Shown piece after piece: positions 52,192 through 61,097 of a DNA stretch of 64,000 nucleotides (positions are counted from its first letter, which is position 1; each line of letters starts with the position of its first letter). The notes under the pieces were generated by a model that worked only from the letters and a program-made list of their open reading frames with translations, was not told the DNA's origin and made no database searches. The position numbers and the translations under genes were made by a program. The stretch comes from Geobacter sp. (GTDB lineage Bacteria; Desulfobacterota; Desulfuromonadia; Geobacterales; Geobacteraceae): contig PJFC01000003.1 of the NCBI GenBank assembly GCA_003574885.1, positions 1-64,000 on the forward strand, in the 5' to 3' direction.

Positions 52192-53913
52192 TTACTCCAC
52201 AAAGGTGACGCGGTTTATTTCCCGCAGACTAGTCTCACCAGCCAGAACCTTTTCAACCGCCGACTCCCGCAGAAAGATTGTACCTGCTTCGCTGGCAGCC
52301 CGCTTGAGCTGGGCGTTCGGTGCTTTGTCGATAATAAGTTCACGGATTTCGTCGTTGAGGTCCAATAGTTCAACGATGGCCGCACGGCCGCGATAGCCGG
52401 TATTATTGCATTCGTCGCACCCCTTAGCATCATAGAAAGTCACATCACGGCACTGGTCGGGATCTATCCCGGATTCCCTCAGAGCCTCGTCCGAAATGGA
52501 AACCGGAGACTTGCATTTAGCGCAGAGTTTTCGCACAAGTCGCTGAGCCATGACGCAGTTGAGGCAGGAGACGAAATTGTAGGGATCAATCCCCATGTGG
52601 GTGAAACGCCCCAGGACATCAAAAGCATTATTGGCATGGACCGTGGTGAAAACCAGGTGACCGGTAAGGGCCGACTGAACCGCGATCTGCGCCGTCTCCG
52701 GGTCTCGTATCTCGCCAACCATTATTTTGTCCGGATCATGCCGCAGAATGGAGCGGAGACCCCGGGCGAAGGTAAGACCTTTTTTCTCGTTCACCGGAAT
52801 CTGGACAATACCGCGCAGGAGGTATTCGACCGGGTCTTCGATGGTGATGATCTTTTCCTCCCCCGTGTGAATTTCCGTCAAGGCAGCGTAGAGGGAGGTC
52901 GTCTTCCCTGAACCGGTCGGGCCCGTGACGAGTACCATGCCGTAAGGTTCACGGATCATCTTGCGAAGGCGTTTGATCTCCCTTGGTGCCATTCCGAGGG
53001 TTTCAAGGGTAAGCCCCTTCAGGTCGGTGGCAATGCTCTCCTTGTCAAGGATACGGATGACCGCATCCTCGCCAAAGGCGCTTGGCATGATGGAAACCCG
53101 GAAGTCGATGGACTTGCCATTGATCCTCACCTTGAAACGACCATCCTGGGGTATGCGCCGTTCTGAGATATCTAGCTCGCTCATGACCTTCAGACGGGAA
53201 ATTATAGGTCCCTGGAAGTGGGTATCTATGGGGTCGGTTGCCTTGTAGAGGACGCCGTCAATACGGTATTTGATGATGACGCCCTCTTGGGCAGTCTCGA
53301 TATGAATATCGCTCGCCCGTCTGTTAAGAGCGTCAAGAACGGTGGAATTGACCAACTTTATGATGGGACTGGTGTCGGCGGATACCTTTTCCACCGACAG
53401 GACCTCTTCACCCTTGTCGGTTTCCGTTACCAGCTGCAGCATGAAATCCTCGGATACCTCTTTGAGGACCCTGCTCGTCCCTTCGCCCCGCTTCAGCACA
53501 TGCTCGATCGACGATTCCGTTGCCAGTTTCATGACGAGAGGCTGGTTAAGAAACAACTCAAGTTCGTCAAGCGTCACAACATCAGTCGGGTCGGAAATTG
53601 CCACTACAAGAGCGTTGTCTTGCAATTCTATGGGTACGAACTTGTAACGATAGATACTGTCGGGGGTGATTGAGTTCAAGAGGGTATCATCAATTTTGAC
53701 ACCCTCAAGATCAACGTACTCCATGCCGAACTGCTCAGCCAGCGCCCGTGCAACAGCCTCATCAGTAGCAAGACCGTCCTGAATGCAGATTTCGCCAAAA
53801 CGAGCACCGCTGTTTTTCTGGCGATCGGCAGCATACATCTGCTGATCAGAGGTCAAATCCCCCCTCTCCACCAGGATGTCGCCGATTCGTTTCTGTTTGA
53901 AAAATTCGCCCAT
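52192..53913 (-). CDS. GspE/PilB-type secretion assembly ATPase
   Basis: The 573-residue hexameric ATPase has an N-terminal MshEN/GspE-N domain (about residues 1-150) and the motor domain. Walker A is GPTGSGKTT, Asp box and Walker B are in ITIEDPVEY and IMVGEIRDPETA, and the His box is in TTVHANNAF. A C-terminal tetracysteine zinc motif CAKC...CDEC is present. It powers pseudopilus assembly. It is downstream of the platform gene gspF/pilC-like, in the order F-E-M-N-O-P-secretin-pseudopilins. Confidence 0.93.
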   Translation of the reverse strand: MGEFFKQKRIGDILVERGDLTSDQQMYAADRQKNSGARFGEICIQDGLATDEAVARALAEQFGMEYVDLEGVKIDDTLLNSITPDSIYRYKFVPIELQDNALVVAISDPTDVVTLDELELFLNQPLVMKLATESSIEHVLKRGEGTSRVLKEVSEDFMLQLVTETDKGEEVLSVEKVSADTSPIIKLVNSTVLDALNRRASDIHIETAQEGVIIKYRIDGVLYKATDPIDTHFQGPIISRLKVMSELDISERRIPQDGRFKVRINGKSIDFRVSIMPSAFGEDAVIRILDKESIATDLKGLTLETLGMAPREIKRLRKMIREPYGMVLVTGPTGSGKTTSLYAALTEIHTGEEKIITIEDPVEYLLRGIVQIPVNEKKGLTFARGLRSILRHDPDKIMVGEIRDPETAQIAVQSALTGHLVFTTVHANNAFDVLGRFTHMGIDPYNFVSCLNCVMAQRLVRKLCAKCKSPVSISDEALRESGIDPDQCRDVTFYDAKGCDECNNTGYRGRAAIVELLDLNDEIRELIIDKAPNAQLKRAASEAGTIFLRESAVEKVLAGETSLREINRVTFVE

Positions 53914-53927
53914 GGACTGGTCCGTTA

Positions 53928-55133
53928 TCAGACTGCAGTGCCGATTTTGAAAATCGGCAGGTAAAGGGTGATGATGATAACACCGATGATGAGGCCAGTA
54001 ACAACAAGTATGGCAGGTTCAATGGCAGTGGTAAGAATATGGAGCTGCCGATCGATTTCCTCCTCGAAGTAATCGGATATGTCAGCAAGCATCTCCTCCA
54101 GTGCCCCCGTTGTCTCGCCGACTCCAAGCATCCTGAGAGCGAGGGGGGGCATCAGTTTCACGCCCTCCAGAGCCTTCACCAGCGTGGTTCCTTCCTCGAC
54201 CCTGGCGACAGCCTGAAGAAGCTTGCGTTCAAGCACCTTGTTATTCAACGTTCCGACTGCCATCTTGAGAGCTTCTACGATCGGGATACCACTTCCGAGG
54301 ATCGTGCCCAGAGTACGGGTAAAACCAGCCACGGCATACTGGGTCGCCAGGGGACCAATAAAGGGGATACGCAACAACAACCGGTCGACTGTGTACCTCC
54401 CGGCGGTGGTCCGTAGCCAGCGACGCACCAGAGCACCCGTAACTACCGCAATGATGAGCACCACGGGCGAATAGGTCCTCAACAGAACAGTGAACCCGAT
54501 AAGAATGCGGGTCGGCAGGGGAAGCTGCGATCCGACATCCGAAAATATCTGGCTGAAAACGGGGACAACGTATAGCAATAATACGGTAACAACAACCGTT
54601 GCAAGGGTGAGCAAAATTGAAGGATAGATGAGCGCGGAAACGATTTTCTTCCTGAACCCCTCCATTCTCTTCAAAAATGCGATAAAGCGCCGAATAGTCT
54701 GGGGAAGGTCGCCGGTTCGTTCGCCGGCACGCAGTGAAGCGACGTACAGATGGGAAAACGCTCGCGGGTGTTTTTCAAACGCATCGGACAGTGCCGCGCC
54801 ACCTTTAATGTCTTCCCTGACCTCCTGCAGGATCTCCGGCAGCTTCCCTTTGCCACCATGTTCAAGAACGACATCAAGTGCCTGTATAATCGGCATACCC
54901 GATTTGATAAGGACAAGCAACTCCTGGTTGAAAGAGATGAGTTCACGGTTATCAACTTTTTTTCGGGCGGCCCCCTTGTCCCACAAAAACTGTAAAGATT
55001 TTTTTTTCAGCTCAAAAACAAAAAACCCCTGATCTTCAAGGCTCTGCCGCAAGGATTCCCTATTGGTAGCCTCAAATTCCTTGACAATGATTCTGCCGTC
55101 GCTAGAACCAAGCTTGCAGATATAGATAGCCAT
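53928..55133 (-). CDS. GspF/PilC-type inner-membrane platform protein
   Basis: The 401-residue protein has two cytoplasmic six-helix T2SSF domains (about residues 65-190 and 270-395) with the marks SGMPIIQALDVV, SHLYVASLRAGERTGDLP and GVGETTGALEEMLADIS. Three transmembrane helices (about 165-190, 215-235, 370-395) are visible. It couples the ATPase to pseudopilin insertion. It is the first gene of the secretion operon, directly after the terminator of the cytochrome operon, so its promoter lies in the AT-rich 55134-55175. Confidence 0.92.
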   Translation of the reverse strand: MAIYICKLGSSDGRIIVKEFEATNRESLRQSLEDQGFFVFELKKKSLQFLWDKGAARKKVDNRELISFNQELLVLIKSGMPIIQALDVVLEHGGKGKLPEILQEVREDIKGGAALSDAFEKHPRAFSHLYVASLRAGERTGDLPQTIRRFIAFLKRMEGFRKKIVSALIYPSILLTLATVVVTVLLLYVVPVFSQIFSDVGSQLPLPTRILIGFTVLLRTYSPVVLIIAVVTGALVRRWLRTTAGRYTVDRLLLRIPFIGPLATQYAVAGFTRTLGTILGSGIPIVEALKMAVGTLNNKVLERKLLQAVARVEEGTTLVKALEGVKLMPPLALRMLGVGETTGALEEMLADISDYFEEEIDRQLHILTTAIEPAILVVTGLIIGVIIITLYLPIFKIGTAV

Positions 55134-55174
55134 AAGTACTCTATTTTATCACAATAATGATAAAAGTTAAATAC

Positions 55175-55206
55175 AAAAACCACAGGTTTGCACCCGTGGT
55201 TTTTTA
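55175..55206 (-). terminator. Intrinsic terminator of the cytochrome operon
   Basis: AAACCACGGG pairs with CCTGTGGTTT around a short loop, with T-runs on both sides. It lies about 38 bases after the last cytochrome gene. Confidence 0.88.
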
Positions 55207-55243
55207 ATCAACTGACTTAAAACATTAGACTATTGGTGACGAA

Positions 55244-55666
55244 CTATTTGTCGTGACAGGAAAAACAGAGATTTTCACGTGACGCTCTTAAATGGTATTT
55301 ATTCTGAACCGGGTCGTCACTCTTGACATGCATGTTATGACAGGTAATGGCACAGGCTATTGTCCCGTCGGCATCAAGTCTTAATCCATCGCGATTCAGA
55401 GTCGGCTTCTTGCCGGCGCCATGACCAAAATCTATTCCGTGGCATTGCTGGCACATGGCGTTGTAGTCCGACTTGAACTTTTTCTTGTTCCAAGAGAAGG
55501 TGAACCAGCTTTCAAGGTCCGCCTTAGAGGCCACATGACAGACAGAGCAATCCGCATCTGCACCATGTGGGGATATCTTGACTTCTAAAGGAGATAACCC
55601 TTCATTCGCAAACCCTGCACCGGATAGCGTGACTATGATGAAGCCGGCAATGAGGATTCGTTTCAT
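55244..55666 (-). CDS. Tri-/tetraheme c-type cytochrome, secreted
   Basis: The 140-residue protein starts at ATG 55666 (GGGAGAG upstream), with a signal peptide (about 1-21). Haem sites: CSVCH, CQQCH, CFSCH and the unusual CAITCH (CX3CH). So three standard haems and one possible non-standard haem can be attached in the periplasm. It is small and His-rich, like periplasmic electron carriers of Geobacter. Last gene of the operon, 23 bases after the octaheme gene. Confidence 0.88.
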   Translation of the reverse strand: MKRILIAGFIIVTLSGAGFANEGLSPLEVKISPHGADADCSVCHVASKADLESWFTFSWNKKKFKSDYNAMCQQCHGIDFGHGAGKKPTLNRDGLRLDADGTIACAITCHNMHVKSDDPVQNKYHLRASRENLCFSCHDK

Positions 55667-55689
55667 AGATCTCTCCCGGATAGTCATAC

Positions 55690-56766
55690 TCAGTAGCTCT
55701 TCGGGTTGTGGTCAACACCGTGGCACGTGAGATAGCACTCGCCACGAAAGGAGTTGGTCCCTTTTTCCGTAAACTTAAGAAAACCGGACGAACTGGCCGA
55801 AACAATGTCACGGTTGAAACGCAACAGGTATTTATTCTCGGTACTGCCATGGGAATTATGACAGGTGTAGCAGGATGTGCCATTATTCATTCCCACTGTC
55901 ACCTTCCCCTTGATGTGCAGCGAATGGAGGCGAAAGCTCTCGTCACCCAGAATGCTCGTGCGGTTGTGGCAATGGTAACAGAGGGCATAGGCGGTTACAC
56001 TCTCCGGTTCCCTGTCCCTGGTGGAGTAATTCTCTACCAGTAGGTACTGGTTTTCCGAACCGTGGGGCCCCTTGGGAGAAGAGGGTGTCTCGCTGCGATG
56101 ACACTCCCGGCAGCTTATGATCGAAACATCAGAGGGATCTATCTTCTTCTCACGATAAGGCTTGAGAAGACTTATTACTGAAAGGTTTTTCCCCTCCCCT
56201 TCCACGGGGTGGAAGGAAGGGTTGTTAACGGAGAATTCGGCCCTCTTGTTGGTTGCCCGACCCGGCAGATTGAGACTGTCGCCATGGCATCGGTAACAGA
56301 GTTCATACTCGTTGGTAATTTCGGTGATACTGTTTCCAACCCTCTTGCCCTTCAGGCCGGCAAAGACGTTGCCCGTCGTTACCAGATGGGGATTGTGGCA
56401 ATCCACACAGTCGGCATGACGGGGCGCATTGGGGTCCTGCTCAGGCAGCACTTCATTGGCCTTGTGCACACCACGGACGTCAAAGGTCGGATGGCGATAT
56501 CTCTTCTTGAACTCACTCTCCACGTCACGCAAGGGAGCACTTGATTTTACGAATTCCGACCTCGTCTTGGTCTTGCCGTGGCAACTGATACAGCCATCAG
56601 ATCCCCCACCAAAATTGAAATCGAACCCAACATGACAGGAGCCGCAACCATAGGGGAGGCTGTTTCGGTCAATATGGGGCCTGATATTCTGGCCGGCGGC
56701 CAGTAGCGGAACAGCCGACCCCAGGATGAACATGAAGATTATTAAGGGCAGTTTTACCATACGCAT
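55690..56766 (-). CDS. Multiheme c-type cytochrome (seven CXXCH plus one CX3CH)
   Basis: The 358-residue protein has a signal peptide (about 1-24) and haem motifs CGSCH, CISCH, CVDCH, CYRCH, CRECH, CYHCH, CYTCH and a final CYLTCH (CX3CH). The spacing and the CHNPH and CHNSHG contexts are those of NrfA/doubled-CXXCH-like Geobacter cytochromes. It is exported and probably part of a periplasmic or outer-surface electron conduit. Starts at 56766 or 56760; AAGGA lies upstream. Confidence 0.9.
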   Translation of the reverse strand: MRMVKLPLIIFMFILGSAVPLLAAGQNIRPHIDRNSLPYGCGSCHVGFDFNFGGGSDGCISCHGKTKTRSEFVKSSAPLRDVESEFKKRYRHPTFDVRGVHKANEVLPEQDPNAPRHADCVDCHNPHLVTTGNVFAGLKGKRVGNSITEITNEYELCYRCHGDSLNLPGRATNKRAEFSVNNPSFHPVEGEGKNLSVISLLKPYREKKIDPSDVSIISCRECHRSETPSSPKGPHGSENQYLLVENYSTRDREPESVTAYALCYHCHNRTSILGDESFRLHSLHIKGKVTVGMNNGTSCYTCHNSHGSTENKYLLRFNRDIVSASSSGFLKFTEKGTNSFRGECYLTCHGVDHNPKSY

Positions 56767-56786
56767 GGGTTCCTTGAAGAATATGA

Positions 56787-57635
56787 CTAGGGCCATGGCC
56801 AGGCCGTCGAATAGGTACTGTACTTGGTTATGTTATGACATGTCTTACAAACATCGTCGTGGTCGGTAGTTGCATTACCCGTTGCGCCACGAACCCAAAA
56901 CGGTGCAATTTTTCTCTCCTGCCAATAACCGGCTGGGTATGTAGTTTCGGCCGTCTGGTTCTGATGGGGATCGTGACAGGACGTACACTGCATCCAATTC
57001 TTGCCCTGCATCTTCTGGAGCTTTACATAAGGGTCATTTTCCGGCGGCAACTGATACCCCTGGGTGCTTTTAAGAGAGTCAGCCTGAATTTGGCCAAGCA
57101 CCGCTCCATCATACACGAACGACACCGGATGGTGCCCCTTTTTCACCTTATTGGCATCAAAAGCGGCAACACCCGTTATTTTCTCTTTTCCAGCCGGAAA
57201 CGCGATCGGGCTGTTGCCAAGGATATTCCCCAGCACGTTCAATTCAGCGGTAATGCCATCATGGCAACTGAGACAAAGGCGGGATGAGCCGTTCGGTTCA
57301 CCGTAACTGGAGGGCACACCTGCCCGTCGGATGATGAGAGTGCCAGACGTGTATATGCCGAAAATAGAGGTGGTGTCCTTGCGGTTCCAGAGTGCTCCCT
57401 GGGGCGACGAGTTGTGGGGGGTGTGGCAGAAGATGCAGATTTGAGTATCTCTTCCCAGAGCATCACCGGGCGATGCGGCGTACGTAACGTTGGCAGCATT
57501 TCGGGAAGAGAGGTTATGCTTATTACTGTTAAGGCCGTTATTATCACCTAATTTCGGCCCTGCAGCGACCACCGAACCGTCACCCGCAGCTGAAACAAGC
57601 AAAAGCAGTGCGAGTATCAAAGGTTTACATCTCAT
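56787..57635 (-). CDS. Tetraheme c-type cytochrome, secreted
   Basis: The 282-residue protein has a signal peptide (about 1-25) and four CXXCH sites: CIFCH (about residue 68), CLSCH (about 122), CTSCH (about 219) and CKTCH (about 265). Contexts CHTPHN and CHDPHQ fit the doubled-CXXCH family. The start overlaps the NHL-protein stop by four bases (ATGA), so expression is coupled. Confidence 0.9.
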   Translation of the reverse strand: MRCKPLILALLLLVSAAGDGSVVAAGPKLGDNNGLNSNKHNLSSRNAANVTYAASPGDALGRDTQICIFCHTPHNSSPQGALWNRKDTTSIFGIYTSGTLIIRRAGVPSSYGEPNGSSRLCLSCHDGITAELNVLGNILGNSPIAFPAGKEKITGVAAFDANKVKKGHHPVSFVYDGAVLGQIQADSLKSTQGYQLPPENDPYVKLQKMQGKNWMQCTSCHDPHQNQTAETTYPAGYWQERKIAPFWVRGATGNATTDHDDVCKTCHNITKYSTYSTAWPWP

Positions 57636-58672
57636 CGCGTACCACCTTCTGTCATGTACTGGAATATCTGAATCCGGTGATTGTAGGTATCAGCTACAAA
57701 GATGCGGTCTTTGCCATCGATAAAAATACCGCTGGGCAGGGAAAACTCGCCGGGGCCTGCACCATTCTTCCCTACAAAAAGGAGAAGTTTCCCGTCACGG
57801 TCAAAGATCTGGAAATTTCCGTGGCTTGCATCGACAATATAAACGTGGTCTTCGCTATCAACGGCAACCCCTTTGGGCCTCGCGAAAGAACCAGGCGCAT
57901 CCCCTATTTGACCGATGCTTTTTTTGTAGGTGCCGGCATGGTCAAAAACCTTGACCTTGAAGTTCATGGAATCGGTCACATAAACGTCGTCATTTCGGCC
58001 AATTGCAACATTAGAAGGAAGATTGAGCGGCTCCGGTGAATCTGCTTGGGGAAACTCGCGGACAAATTTATCGTGAACATTGAAAACTTTCAATTTATGT
58101 GCCAACACGTCAACGACAAATTTCTCTCCGCGACTGTTGATGGCAATCCCCGCCGGACGCTGGAATTGCGCTGCCAACTCGTGCAGGAACTCGCCGTTTT
58201 GGTCATACTTGAAGACCTTGGCACTACCCGCATCGGAAATATAGACATTCCCTTCCCGGTCGATTGCTATACCCGCCGGGCGAATAAGAGGCTCATTGCC
58301 AGCCTGGGTAAGATAGCTAACGGTTCGTTTCGCCAGGTCATAGCGGTGAACCACACCTGCAGCAATATCGGTTACATAAATGACGGAATTACCGTTACTG
58401 GCAACACCGTATGGAGACTCAAGTTCTATTTTCGTCTGCCCCTCACCGGTGACAAACTCCATAAAGCGCGCAAGATTCCCTTTTCCCGGCAACACATCGT
58501 CAGGACCCTTCAGGTCGCGCAGAAACGTGATACGGGGTGGGTTGGGAGGCGGTGGCCACACGGCATTAATCGCGGAATTTCGCCAGGGAAGAGGTTCACC
58601 TGTAGCACAGGCAGACAGGAGAAAACAACTGCAACATACTATCAATTTCAGCAGCAGATACCCACTCTTCAT
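57632..58672 (-). CDS. NHL-repeat lipoprotein
   Basis: The start ATG 58672 overlaps the upstream stop (ATGA). The 346-residue lipoprotein has lipobox LLSAC (about residue 22), then a six-bladed beta-propeller of NHL repeats (about 70-340) with recurring GIAIDREGNVYISDAG-like units. Propellers of this kind are often encoded with multiheme cytochromes in Geobacter and may dock cytochromes or anchor an outer-membrane conduit; this is a family observation, not shown here. No barrel protein is in the operon. Confidence 0.88.
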   Translation of the reverse strand: MKSGYLLLKLIVCCSCFLLSACATGEPLPWRNSAINAVWPPPPNPPRITFLRDLKGPDDVLPGKGNLARFMEFVTGEGQTKIELESPYGVASNGNSVIYVTDIAAGVVHRYDLAKRTVSYLTQAGNEPLIRPAGIAIDREGNVYISDAGSAKVFKYDQNGEFLHELAAQFQRPAGIAINSRGEKFVVDVLAHKLKVFNVHDKFVREFPQADSPEPLNLPSNVAIGRNDDVYVTDSMNFKVKVFDHAGTYKKSIGQIGDAPGSFARPKGVAVDSEDHVYIVDASHGNFQIFDRDGKLLLFVGKNGAGPGEFSLPSGIFIDGKDRIFVADTYNHRIQIFQYMTEGGTR

Positions 58673-58854
58673 GCGTGCACCATGCTCACGACCCAGAGGA
58701 CATAGAAAAGAACAACCCCACCTCCCCACAAGAGGGAAATTCGGTCACGAAAAACACCTGGCGACGGGAAAGCCTTGACAATGAAGCCGACAGTGGCCAG
58801 AACCCAACCCCAGAAGCCGATGACGCAGAATAGTGCCCATGTGCCGTTAATCAT
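58669..58854 (-). CDS. Small membrane protein, 61 aa
   Basis: The start ATG 58854 overlaps the glycosyltransferase stop (ATGA), and its own stop overlaps the NHL gene start (ATGA). Two hydrophobic segments (about residues 4-25 and 38-58) make it a hairpin in the inner membrane. It has no motif I recognise. The double overlap is strong evidence that it is translated, perhaps to partner the glycosyltransferase. Confidence 0.75.
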   Translation of the reverse strand: MINGTWALFCVIGFWGWVLATVGFIVKAFPSPGVFRDRISLLWGGGVVLFYVLWVVSMVHA

Positions 58855-59585
58855 GATCTCATCCCTGTTGGCAGGAACTTTCCAATAAGGGATCCCAGCT
58901 TGAGTTTCCAGACCATGAGAACCGCTTCCCGTACGATCTTTTTTGACATTTTGGACGAACCGGCATGCCTGTCGATGAATATAATGGGCACTTCCCCAAC
59001 TCGATATCCCTTTTCCACACAACGGTAATTCATCTCTATCTGGAAGGAATAGCCGTCGGATTTGATCTGGGAGAGATCTATCGCTTCAAGCACCCTGCGG
59101 TTGAAGCATTTGAAGCCGCTCGTGCAGTCGGAAATCTTTAGTCCGGTAATCGCGCGGGTATAGACACTTGCAAAATAGCTGAGCATGAGCCGCCTGAGTG
59201 GCCAGTTTACGACACTTACACCGTTGAGGTAACGGGAACCAATCACAAGGTCACAGGTTCCCATCCGGGCAAAAAAGAGCGGCAATACCGCCGGATCATG
59301 GGAGAAGTCCGCATCCATCTCGATAATGTAGTCCGCTCCCTTATCAAGGGCAAGCCGGAAACCTTCCCGATATGCTGAGCCAAGGCCCAGCTTGCCGGCA
59401 CGGTGGAGAACATGGACACGGTCGGAAGAAGCGGCGAGACCGTCTACGACCGCACCTGTCCCGTCGGGCGAATTGTCATCGACGACCAGAACGTGGATAC
59501 AGGCATCCTGAGCCAGCACCTCACCAACCAGTCGTTCAATATTTTCCCGTTCGTTATAGGTCGGGATGACGACGAAAGCCTTCAC
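58851..59585 (-). CDS. Polyprenol-phosphate mannosyltransferase-like glycosyltransferase (GT2, DPM1 type)
   Basis: The 244-residue protein has VVIPTYNERENIERLV at the N-terminus, VVDDNSPDGTG, YIIEMDADFSHDP (DxD) and the C-terminal VPIIFIDRHAGSSKMS, the dolichol-phosphate mannose synthase pattern. It lacks the C-terminal membrane helices of larger members. It would load a sugar on undecaprenyl phosphate for surface glycans or protein glycosylation. It lies five bases after the PPIase stop and is coupled to a small membrane protein. Confidence 0.9.
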   Translation of the reverse strand: MKAFVVIPTYNERENIERLVGEVLAQDACIHVLVVDDNSPDGTGAVVDGLAASSDRVHVLHRAGKLGLGSAYREGFRLALDKGADYIIEMDADFSHDPAVLPLFFARMGTCDLVIGSRYLNGVSVVNWPLRRLMLSYFASVYTRAITGLKISDCTSGFKCFNRRVLEAIDLSQIKSDGYSFQIEMNYRCVEKGYRVGEVPIIFIDRHAGSSKMSKKIVREAVLMVWKLKLGSLIGKFLPTGMRS

Positions 59586-59590
59586 CAGTG

Positions 59591-60550
59591 CTAACCCTTA
59601 CCTGGATAAACAATCTTTGCCTTCGACCTCAGGCCGCCCATCCACTCGTCAAACAGTCTTTTCTTTTCCTTCTCGACCAATTGTGTCCGTATTTTATCCT
59701 TCACCTCTTCGTAGGGGAGCTGTCGAGGGGCTTTTTTGTCAGTAAGTTTGATGATGTGATATCCATACATCGATTCGACTATTCCACTTACTTCGCCGAC
59801 CTTGAGCTTTTTCACCGCCTCCTCAAACTCCTGCACCATCCTTCCAAGGTGGAAATAGCCGGTGTCCCCACCCTTAATCCTGGACATATCATCGGAATTG
59901 TCATACGCAAGCTGACCAAAATCAGCCCCTTCCTTGACTTTTTTCATCAATGACTCGGCGCGCTCCTTAAGTTTTGCACGTTCCTCCGTATTTGAGGAAG
60001 GATCAACTTTTACCAGAATGGTGCTTGCCCGGTATTCCTCCGGTTTCATATATCTGTTTTTGTTAGTTTCGTAGTACTCCGCGATGGTTGCTTCGGTTAT
60101 CCTGACCTTGTCGTCAACCTCCTGTTTACGAATTTTTTCCGATAACAGGTCTCGTGCTATGAATCGTTTCAGCAACTTCTCGGTAAACCCTGCTTTCTCG
60201 ATCGCCTTGTTAAACTCTTTCCGGCTGCTGTAGTTTTCTATAACTCGCTTGTAACTCTCGTCCACGGCTTCACTATCCAGCTTCACTCCCCTGGCAAGCC
60301 CGTCCTGGTACTGAAGTTCCTTCTCAACCAGCGTTGCCAAGGCCTTTGATTGAATATTTTTGATTTTTTCAGCCGACATCCCGCCGTGATAACTTGCCTC
60401 CATGGGAACAAGTTTCTGTACCTCCTGATTCAACTCCGCAGCAATCAAATTCTCACCATTAACGGTGACGACAACACTGTTAACATCGCCGGCGAACGCA
60501 ACGCCGTAACAGAAACAGATGAAGCAAAGCAGCAGCACAGTCAGACGCAT
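59591..60550 (-). CDS. Periplasmic SurA/PpiC-like parvulin peptidyl-prolyl isomerase
   Basis: The 319-residue protein has a signal peptide (about 1-20), a SurA-N helical domain (about 25-150, with LATLVEKELQYQDGL) and a parvulin domain (about 170-270, with ASTILVKVDPS, DFGQLAYDNSDD and GGDTGYFHLGRM). It folds exported proteins, perhaps the cytochromes and lipoprotein of the same operon. It is the first gene of the operon. Confidence 0.92.
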   Translation of the reverse strand: MRLTVLLLCFICFCYGVAFAGDVNSVVVTVNGENLIAAELNQEVQKLVPMEASYHGGMSAEKIKNIQSKALATLVEKELQYQDGLARGVKLDSEAVDESYKRVIENYSSRKEFNKAIEKAGFTEKLLKRFIARDLLSEKIRKQEVDDKVRITEATIAEYYETNKNRYMKPEEYRASTILVKVDPSSNTEERAKLKERAESLMKKVKEGADFGQLAYDNSDDMSRIKGGDTGYFHLGRMVQEFEEAVKKLKVGEVSGIVESMYGYHIIKLTDKKAPRQLPYEEVKDKIRTQLVEKEKKRLFDEWMGGLRSKAKIVYPGKG

Positions 60551-60663
60551 AACATCCCCTTAGATACGTATTTCAGCAAAGATAAACGATTTCTGTCCGC
60601 TTAGTCAAGGGAAAGGGACTGCCTGACAAGGCTGGACGGATACGTACCGAATGCCAATAAAAA

Positions 60664-60690
60664 AAGGGCCATGAAAAAATCATGGCCCTT
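60664..60690 (-). terminator. Intrinsic terminator of the tRNA cluster
   Basis: AAGGGCCATGA pairs with TCATGGCCCTT, followed by TTTTTTATTGG on the minus strand. It begins eight bases after the last tRNA. Confidence 0.92.
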
Positions 60691-60697
60691 CAGGTAC

Positions 60698-60774
<77 letters not shown>

Positions 60775-60816
60775 AGTTACATCAAATTGTAGTGGTTTAA
60801 AAAAACCGGAAATGCA

Positions 60817-60892
60817 TGGTGGGCGAAACAGGGATCGAACCTGTGACATCCAGCTTGTAAGGCTGGCGCTCTCCCAGCTGAGCTATTCGCCC
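60817..60892 (-). tRNA. tRNA-Val (anticodon TAC)
   Basis: A complete cloverleaf on the minus strand: acceptor GGGCGAA/TTCGCCC, anticodon loop CCTTACAAG with TAC, T-arm ACAGGTTCGATCCCTGT, and an encoded CCA. It lies between the two tRNA-Asp genes. Confidence 0.97.
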
Positions 60893-60899
60893 TGAAAAA

Positions 60900-60976
<77 letters not shown>

Positions 60977-61097
60977 GAAATATATCGTCCAGTAGTGACT
61001 CTGCATACTTCTGCTCAAGGTTCCCGAGCAAAATAGAATGTGATTTATAGCAGAGCAGAACCGGAAGTGTCAAGAATTATTTCCTCACCATCAGCAA

